From Candidatus Parcubacteria bacterium (GTDB taxonomy: Bacteria > Patescibacteriota > Minisyncoccia > Phycocordibacterales > PALSA-1337): 16,758 bases of DNA. Shown here piece by piece: positions 12,047 through 16,758 of this stretch. The notes under the pieces were generated by a model, which was not told the origin of the DNA, did no database searches, and saw only the letters and a program-made list of their open reading frames with translations. The stretch covers positions 1-16,758 of the forward strand of contig JAHFMA010000006.1 of NCBI GenBank assembly GCA_023264475.1, read 5' to 3'. Position 1 is the first letter of the stretch. Every line of letters starts with the position of its first letter. The translations under genes and the position numbers were made by a program.

Positions 12047-14086
12047 ATGAGCATTTTTAAGCTTTCTACCAAGTTCGCGCCTGCCGGAGATCAGCCCAAA
12101 GCCATCGAAGGGCTCATTTCTGGACTCAAGAAAGGCCTCTCGCGCCAGACTCTCCTCGGCGTGACCGGATCCGGCAAGACATTCACGGCAGCCAATGTCA
12201 TCACTCAGATCGGCAAGCCGACCCTCGTCATCGCCCACAACAAGACCCTCGCCGCCCAGCTCGCCCAGGAGTACCGCGAATTCTTCCCGGACAATGCCGT
12301 GCATTATTTCGTCTCTTACTACGATTACTACCAGCCTGAGGCATATATCCCTTCTAGCGATACCTATATCGAGAAGGAAGCCATGATCAACGAAGAGATT
12401 GAGCGCCTCCGCCATGCTTCTACTCAGGCCCTCCTCACCAGGAAGGACGTCATCATCGTGGCGTCCGTCTCGTGCATATACGGCCTCGGCAGTCCCGAGC
12501 AGTACCAGAAGGTCAATCTCAAGCTCGCCGTCGGCATGGAGCTCTCCCGCGCCGAGCTCATCCGCAGGCTCATCGACATCCATTTCGAACGCACCAATGC
12601 CGACCTCAATTCCGGCCAATTCCGTGCGACAGGCAATACCCTAGAGGTCATGCCCGTCAACGAGCGCACGGTCTATCGTTTCGAATACGATGGTCCCAAG
12701 GTGAGCGCCATCATCGAGATCGACCCGGTGAGCCGCAGCTTGCGTGGCAACCATGACACTATATTCATTTTCCCGGCAAAGCACTTCATCGCAAGCGACG
12801 AACAGAATGCCGCGGCCCTAGGCACCATCAAGGCCGAGCTCGAAAGCCGCCTCAAGGAGCTAGAGAAAGCCGGCAAGGTCCTCGAAGCCGAGCGCCTCAA
12901 GCGCCGCGTCAAATATGACCTCGCTATGATCCGCGAGATCGGCTACACCAACGGCATCGAGAACTATTCCCGACATTTCAGCGGCCATATGCCTGGTCAG
13001 CCGCCGGACACCTTGCTGTCATATTTCCCGCACAAGGCCGACGGCTCGCCTGACTTCCTGACTGTCATCGACGAATCCCACGTCACCGTGCCTCAGCTCA
13101 ACGGCATGTTCGCCGGCGATCAGAGCCGCAAAGAGACCCTGGTCGAGCACGGCTTCCGCCTGCCCAGCGCCAAGGACAACCGTCCGCTCAAATTCGACGA
13201 GTTCATCGAGCGCGTCGGGGCCATCATATTCACATCCGCTACTCCTGGCCCGTACGAGAAGAAGGTGAGCGACAGGACTGTCGAGCAGGTCATCCGCCCG
13301 ACTGGCCTCGTAGACCCGCAGGTGGAAATCCGTCCGATCATCGAGAAGGGCAAATACAAAGGCCAGATCTTCGACTTCATCGAGGAAGCAGAGAAGACGA
13401 TTAAGAAGGGCGATCGCATCCTAGCCACCACTCTCACCAAGAAGATGGCCGAGGACCTGTCCGAATTCCTCAAGGAGAAGAAGATCAAGGCCGCTTATCT
13501 CCATAGCGACGTGAAGACCATCGAGCGCATCACCATCCTCACCGATTTCCGCAAAGGGAAGTACGACATCCTTGTGGGCGTCAACCTCCTCCGTGAGGGC
13601 CTCGACCTGCCAGAAGTCTCGCTCATCGGCATTCTCGACGCCGACAAGGAGGGCTTCCTACGCTCCGAGACCGCCCTCATCCAGACCATCGGCCGTGCCG
13701 CTCGCAATGCCGCCGGTCGTGTCATCCTCTATGCCGACAATCTGACCGGATCCATGGACAATGCCATCCGCGAGACTGACCGCCGCCGCAAGATCCAGGT
13801 GGCCTATAACAAGGAGCATGGCATCACTCCCACAACTATCCTCAAGGCTATCCACGACATCACCGACCAGCTCCGTAGCGAGCATGACAAGGCGGTCTAT
13901 GAGATGGTCCGGATCGACGAGAAAATGGCTGAATCAGACCCCAAGAAGCTCTTGCGCATGAAGGAAGAGGCGATGGCTGAGGCCGTGAAGGCGCTGGATT
14001 TCGAGACGGCGGCTCTGATACGAGATGAGATGTTCAAGTTGCAGGAGAAGATGGGGTGGGGAGTAAAAGTTCCAAAATCAAGATAA
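12047..14086 (+). CDS. uvrB: UvrABC excinuclease subunit B
   Basis: 679 residues, full length for UvrB, the damage-verifying helicase of nucleotide excision repair. Order of motifs: Walker A GVTGSGKT (38-45, Lys44); the DNA-inserting beta-hairpin YYDYYQPEAYIP (91-102); UvrA-interaction domain to about 250; Walker B IDESH (341-345); SAT motif FTSATPGPYE; motif V VNLLREGLDLPEVSLIGILD; motif VI QTIGRAARN; and the C-terminal UVR domain (KLLRMKEEAMAEAVKALDFE and onward), which contacts UvrC. All key residues seem intact. It stands alone here, without uvrA or uvrC. Its GC-rich codon use matches the metabolic genes and contrasts with the ParA gene that follows 94 nt later. No terminator hairpin was found after it. 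Confidence 0.98.
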   Translation: MSIFKLSTKFAPAGDQPKAIEGLISGLKKGLSRQTLLGVTGSGKTFTAANVITQIGKPTLVIAHNKTLAAQLAQEYREFFPDNAVHYFVSYYDYYQPEAYIPSSDTYIEKEAMINEEIERLRHASTQALLTRKDVIIVASVSCIYGLGSPEQYQKVNLKLAVGMELSRAELIRRLIDIHFERTNADLNSGQFRATGNTLEVMPVNERTVYRFEYDGPKVSAIIEIDPVSRSLRGNHDTIFIFPAKHFIASDEQNAAALGTIKAELESRLKELEKAGKVLEAERLKRRVKYDLAMIREIGYTNGIENYSRHFSGHMPGQPPDTLLSYFPHKADGSPDFLTVIDESHVTVPQLNGMFAGDQSRKETLVEHGFRLPSAKDNRPLKFDEFIERVGAIIFTSATPGPYEKKVSDRTVEQVIRPTGLVDPQVEIRPIIEKGKYKGQIFDFIEEAEKTIKKGDRILATTLTKKMAEDLSEFLKEKKIKAAYLHSDVKTIERITILTDFRKGKYDILVGVNLLREGLDLPEVSLIGILDADKEGFLRSETALIQTIGRAARNAAGRVILYADNLTGSMDNAIRETDRRRKIQVAYNKEHGITPTTILKAIHDITDQLRSEHDKAVYEMVRIDEKMAESDPKKLLRMKEEAMAEAVKALDFETAALIRDEMFKLQEKMGWGVKVPKSR

Positions 14087-14141
14087 AACAAGGAAGATGA
14101 CTGCAATTTACTATCTGATAAATTTACAAATAGATGCTAAT

Positions 14142-14159
14142 ATTAAGTGCAATCTTAAT
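14142..14159. promoter_or_regulatory. Inverted repeat upstream of parA-like gene
   Basis: ATTAAG (14142-14147) and CTTAAT (14154-14159) with a 6-nt centre, 22 nt before the start codon, in AT-rich DNA. A possible operator or autoregulatory site; the low-complexity context makes chance plausible. Confidence 0.25.
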
Positions 14160-14180
14160 TATTAAACATTAAATACACTA

Positions 14181-15200
14181 ATGAAATTTCCACGATCAAA
14201 AAAACTGGTTTTTTGCAACAATAAGGGTGGCGTGGGCAAAACAACTCTTGCATTTAATGTTGGTATTGAATTGGCTAAAAAAGGCTATAAAACTGCCCTT
14301 ATTGATCTTGACCCGCAAGGAAATCTTACACTGCAATCCTTAGGTCTTGATTTTTACCAGGACAATCTTTTTTCTCATAAGGAAAAGACCATATACGATG
14401 TTTTAAAACCAAAATTATCTGGTAGTGGAGATATTGATTTATCCGTTCCCCTTGTAAAAATAAGGGACAATTTGTTTATATTGCCTGGAGATATTCAGTT
14501 GTCCTTACATGAAGACCTATTGCTTACAGGATTTCCTCAGGCAGCAGCTGGCACATTAAGAGGTTATTCTGATACAAGCGCAATTGATAGATATATTGCG
14601 GAAATTGGCGCACAAGAAGGCATTGATGTATTTATAATTGACACATCTCCGAGTCTCGGTGTTCTTAACAGGGTTGTATTTCTAGGGGCTGACTACTTTG
14701 TAGTTCCGATCACAGCTGATAGCTATAGCGTACAGGGTGTAAGAAATCTTGGAGAGGTTTTTGATGGATGGAAAAAACATTGGAAAAATACAGCCAAGGC
14801 TACTATCGTAGCTGGCCAAACTCCTGCTAATCATGTCCTCGGTGGAGATGCTTTATTCATAGGTTATATTATGAATTCATTTAATGTATATGCTAATAGA
14901 ACCTTGAGAAGGCAAGGGGATTGGTTTAAAAAAATACCTGATGAAGTAAGGGTCGCACTTTCTGAGAAACATTGCAGAAATGGCCTCGTCGAAAAGAGTT
15001 GGTCTAAACCAATTGGCGAGATTCAGGACCTTGGCCAACTTACTGCAATATGCATGGAGCAGAATATGGGTGTACAGGAGCTTGAAAGGGGTAAAATAAA
15101 GGAACTTAATCTTGCCGGTACTAAAGAACTTCAAGAAAAGGCTATTGAAGGCTTGGATAAGCTCAGTAACAATATAATTGATGTTTTAACAAAATATTAG
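14181..15200 (+). CDS. ParA-like P-loop ATPase (orphan, AT-rich)
   Basis: 339 residues. Deviant Walker A NKGGVGKTTL (14-23, with signature Lys15 and Lys20), Walker A' ALIDLDPQGN (39-48), Walker B VFIIDTSPSLG (150-160, Asp154), and the VVPITADSYSVQGV switch region (174-187). These mark the ParA/Soj/MinD superfamily, of dimerising ATPases that position DNA or protein cargo. The C-terminal third is longer than in chromosomal ParA and not recognised. No ParB-type gene or parS site is adjacent, so it need not segregate chromosomes; such orphan AAA_31-type ParA proteins often sit in plasmid or phage-like contexts. Codons end mostly in A or T, opposite to uvrB and the slipin gene on either side, which strongly suggests recent acquisition. 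Only 8 nt separate its stop from the next start. Confidence 0.88.
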   Translation: MKFPRSKKLVFCNNKGGVGKTTLAFNVGIELAKKGYKTALIDLDPQGNLTLQSLGLDFYQDNLFSHKEKTIYDVLKPKLSGSGDIDLSVPLVKIRDNLFILPGDIQLSLHEDLLLTGFPQAAAGTLRGYSDTSAIDRYIAEIGAQEGIDVFIIDTSPSLGVLNRVVFLGADYFVVPITADSYSVQGVRNLGEVFDGWKKHWKNTAKATIVAGQTPANHVLGGDALFIGYIMNSFNVYANRTLRRQGDWFKKIPDEVRVALSEKHCRNGLVEKSWSKPIGEIQDLGQLTAICMEQNMGVQELERGKIKELNLAGTKELQEKAIEGLDKLSNNIIDVLTKY

Positions 15201-15208
15201 ACATCATC

Positions 15209-15964
15209 ATGCTCACCACCATAGTCATCATCGTCGCCCTATTATTCGCCTCTCTCCGCGTTGTCAAAGAATACGACCGTGGCGTGATCTTCTTCCTGGG
15301 CAAATGCACCGGTGTGCGCGGCCCGGGCCTCATCATCCTCGTCCCGATCTTCGAGCGCATGACCAAGGTCACCTTGCGCACGATCACTATGAATATCCCG
15401 TCGCAGAAGATCATCACCAAGGACAACGTCTCCATCGACATCGCTGCCGTCGCCTATTACCACATCGTAGATCCGAAGAAGTCGGTCATCGCCATCGAGA
15501 ATGTCTATGACGCCGTCAATCAGATCAGCCAGACGACCGTCAGGAATATCGTCGGCAAATTCTCGCTCGACCAGCTCTTGTCGCAGACGGGGGACATTAA
15601 TGTGCAGATCAAGGATGTCATCGACGCTCATACCGAACCTTGGGGCGCACAGGTCACCGCCGTCGAGATCAAAGACATCACCTTGCCCGAGAATATGCAG
15701 CGCGCCATGGCCAAAGAAGCCGAAGCCGAGCGCGAGCGCCGCGCCAAGATTGTAGCCGCAGAGGGCGAATTCCAGGCCTCAGTGAAGCTCGGCCAGGCCG
15801 CGGATATCATCGCTCAGCACCCTGTCGCCCTCCAGCTCCGTACCCTCCAGACCATGTCTGAGATTGCCACAGAGAAGAACTCCACCATCATATTCCCGGC
15901 CCAATTCATGACGACTGTGCAAGAAGCTATTGCCACCATCAGGGGAGACTCCAAAAGCAAATAA
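15209..15964 (+). CDS. Slipin (stomatin-like SPFH/band 7 membrane protein)
   Basis: 251 residues. A single N-terminal membrane segment (2-17) is followed by the SPFH domain: EYDRGVIFFLG (21-31), GVRGPGLIILVP (35-46), TKDNVSIDIAAVAYYHIVDP (70-89), TTVRNIVGKFSLDQLLS (109-125) and WGAQVTAVEIKDITLP (145-160). A charged coiled coil, AKEAEAERERRAKIVAAEGE (168-187), and a LQLRTLQTMSEI helix with STIIFP end it, all standard for slipins. These form large ring or cage assemblies that organise membrane microdomains. The usual partner, an NfeD-type protease/OB protein, is not in view. Base composition matches the genome, so the ParA gene may have been inserted upstream of it; a TATAAT at 15173-15178 inside the parA 3' end, or TATTAG at 15195-15200, could supply a promoter. 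Confidence 0.93.
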   Translation: MLTTIVIIVALLFASLRVVKEYDRGVIFFLGKCTGVRGPGLIILVPIFERMTKVTLRTITMNIPSQKIITKDNVSIDIAAVAYYHIVDPKKSVIAIENVYDAVNQISQTTVRNIVGKFSLDQLLSQTGDINVQIKDVIDAHTEPWGAQVTAVEIKDITLPENMQRAMAKEAEAERERRAKIVAAEGEFQASVKLGQAADIIAQHPVALQLRTLQTMSEIATEKNSTIIFPAQFMTTVQEAIATIRGDSKSK

Positions 15965-15969
15965 TAGGG

Positions 15970-15975
15970 TATAAT
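15970..15975 (+). promoter_or_regulatory. -10 box of response regulator gene (near-leaderless)
   Basis: Perfect TATAAT in the 20-nt gap after the slipin stop, ending 9 nt before the ATG at 15985, the same spacing as for rpiB and uppP. No clear -35. Confidence 0.55.
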
Positions 15976-15984
15976 ACCTCCCAT

Positions 15985-16758
15985 ATGCAGCCGGCCGCTG
16001 TCACCCCAAAAAAGGAGAAGATCCTCATCATCGAGAGCGACACGACCTTCGGCGCCCAAGTCGCCGAGGCCCTCAAGGCCGCCGGCTACGAACAGCTCTT
16101 CCTCATGAAGTCGGCCGCAGACGGCATGAAGGCTATATACGACTATCTCCCGCACCTGGTCATCCTCGACGCCACTCTTTCCGATGGGGACGGCTACGGC
16201 ATCCTCGCCAAGAAGCAGGCCGAACCACTCATCTCCAAGATCCCGCTCTTCCTCATGTCCACCCAGGGTTCACCGATCGACATGAGCAAGGTGCCCGCCA
16301 ACAGCGTCAAGGAATTCCTTATCTCTACTCACGTGAGCCCGCTGGATATCGTGAGCAAGATCGACCATCAGTTCGGCCATGACCAGAAGCCCGCGGCCAC
16401 CGACGCCTCGGACGAGGCTCTTTCCAAGAAGATCCTCTGGGTCGAGGATGACCGCCTCATCGGCAGCATCCTCGCCAAGAAGCTCGTCGCGACGGGTTTC
16501 GACCTATTCCATGCCAAGAGCGGCCAAGAGGCCCTCGAGGCCATGAAGCAGGTCGTGCCAGACGCCATCGTCCTAGACCTCGTGCTCCCCGGCATGAGCG
16601 GCTTCGACATCCTGCAGGCCGCTCGTCGAGATCCGCGCCTCAAGAGCGTGCCGGCCATGATCCTCTCCAACCTGAGCAAACAGAGCGATATCGAGCGCGC
16701 CAAAGCGCTTGGCGCGCAGAAATTCCTGGTCAAAGCGTCCGTTTCTCTCGATCAGATC
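15985..16758 (+). CDS. Tandem-receiver response regulator, 3'-truncated
   Basis: 258 residues visible; the frame stays open to the window edge. Two CheY-like receiver domains: REC1 about 11-128 and REC2 about 148-258, joined by a polar linker (GHDQKPAATDASDE). REC2 has the full phosphorylation set: Glu154-Asp155-Asp156, phospho-acceptor Asp198 (IVLDLVLPGMSG), Ser228 and Lys250 (KFLVKAS). REC1 keeps Asp62 (VILDATLSDGDGYG) and Glu17/Asp19, but the conserved Lys is missing (KEFLIST), so it may be a degenerate or pseudo-receiver. No output domain is seen before the cut; it could follow beyond the window or be absent. No histidine kinase is in view. Promoter TATAAT 9 nt upstream. Confidence 0.9.
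   Translation, partial: MQPAAVTPKKEKILIIESDTTFGAQVAEALKAAGYEQLFLMKSAADGMKAIYDYLPHLVILDATLSDGDGYGILAKKQAEPLISKIPLFLMSTQGSPIDMSKVPANSVKEFLISTHVSPLDIVSKIDHQFGHDQKPAATDASDEALSKKILWVEDDRLIGSILAKKLVATGFDLFHAKSGQEALEAMKQVVPDAIVLDLVLPGMSGFDILQAARRDPRLKSVPAMILSNLSKQSDIERAKALGAQKFLVKASVSLDQI

Noticed and set aside
14087..14180. parS-like site beside the ParA-like gene
   Set aside because: No sequence resembling the usual bacterial parS palindrome was found; only a short AT-rich inverted repeat.

Overview
The window reads like a small, gene-dense bacterial genome of moderately high GC, most probably a member of the Candidate Phyla Radiation (Patescibacteria, Parcubacteria-like). This is an inference. 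It rests on transketolase split into two adjacent genes, very short intergenic gaps, a near absence of Shine-Dalgarno sequences with -10 boxes sitting 6-10 nt before many start codons (leaderless or near-leaderless messages), and several metabolic enzymes with unusual active-site residues. No rRNA, tRNA, CRISPR array or recognisable transposase was found.

Layout. 1-1331: two exported PEP-CTERM-type surface proteins (the first cut by the window edge), each followed by an almost identical terminator. 1346-4742: envelope genes. These are uppP on the minus strand, a small three-helix membrane protein on the plus strand, and a minus-strand operon of a DedA membrane protein and two family 2 glycosyltransferases. 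4785-5846: pyrD, divergent from dedA. 5865-6472: a minus-strand hypothetical with a possible PD-(D/E)XK nuclease core. 6622-11170: central carbon metabolism, with gap (GAPDH), a small minus-strand hypothetical, then rpiB, rpe and the two transketolase halves, which together make most of a non-oxidative pentose phosphate branch feeding glyceraldehyde-3-phosphate to GAPDH.

11171-12046 is the least ordinary stretch. It holds a promoter, a 26-codon leaderless ORF and a hairpin that can be disrupted by a 9-bp alternative pairing (an attenuator-like layout) ahead of a 69-aa unknown gene with its own strong terminator. Next comes a 304-bp AT-richer element bounded by matching inverted repeats and packed with nested palindromes, immediately before the uvrB promoter. 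I did not recognise this element as any known RNA or insertion sequence.

12047-16758: uvrB, then an AT-rich ParA-like ATPase that looks foreign in base composition, a slipin/stomatin-like SPFH membrane protein, and a tandem-receiver response regulator cut by the right edge.
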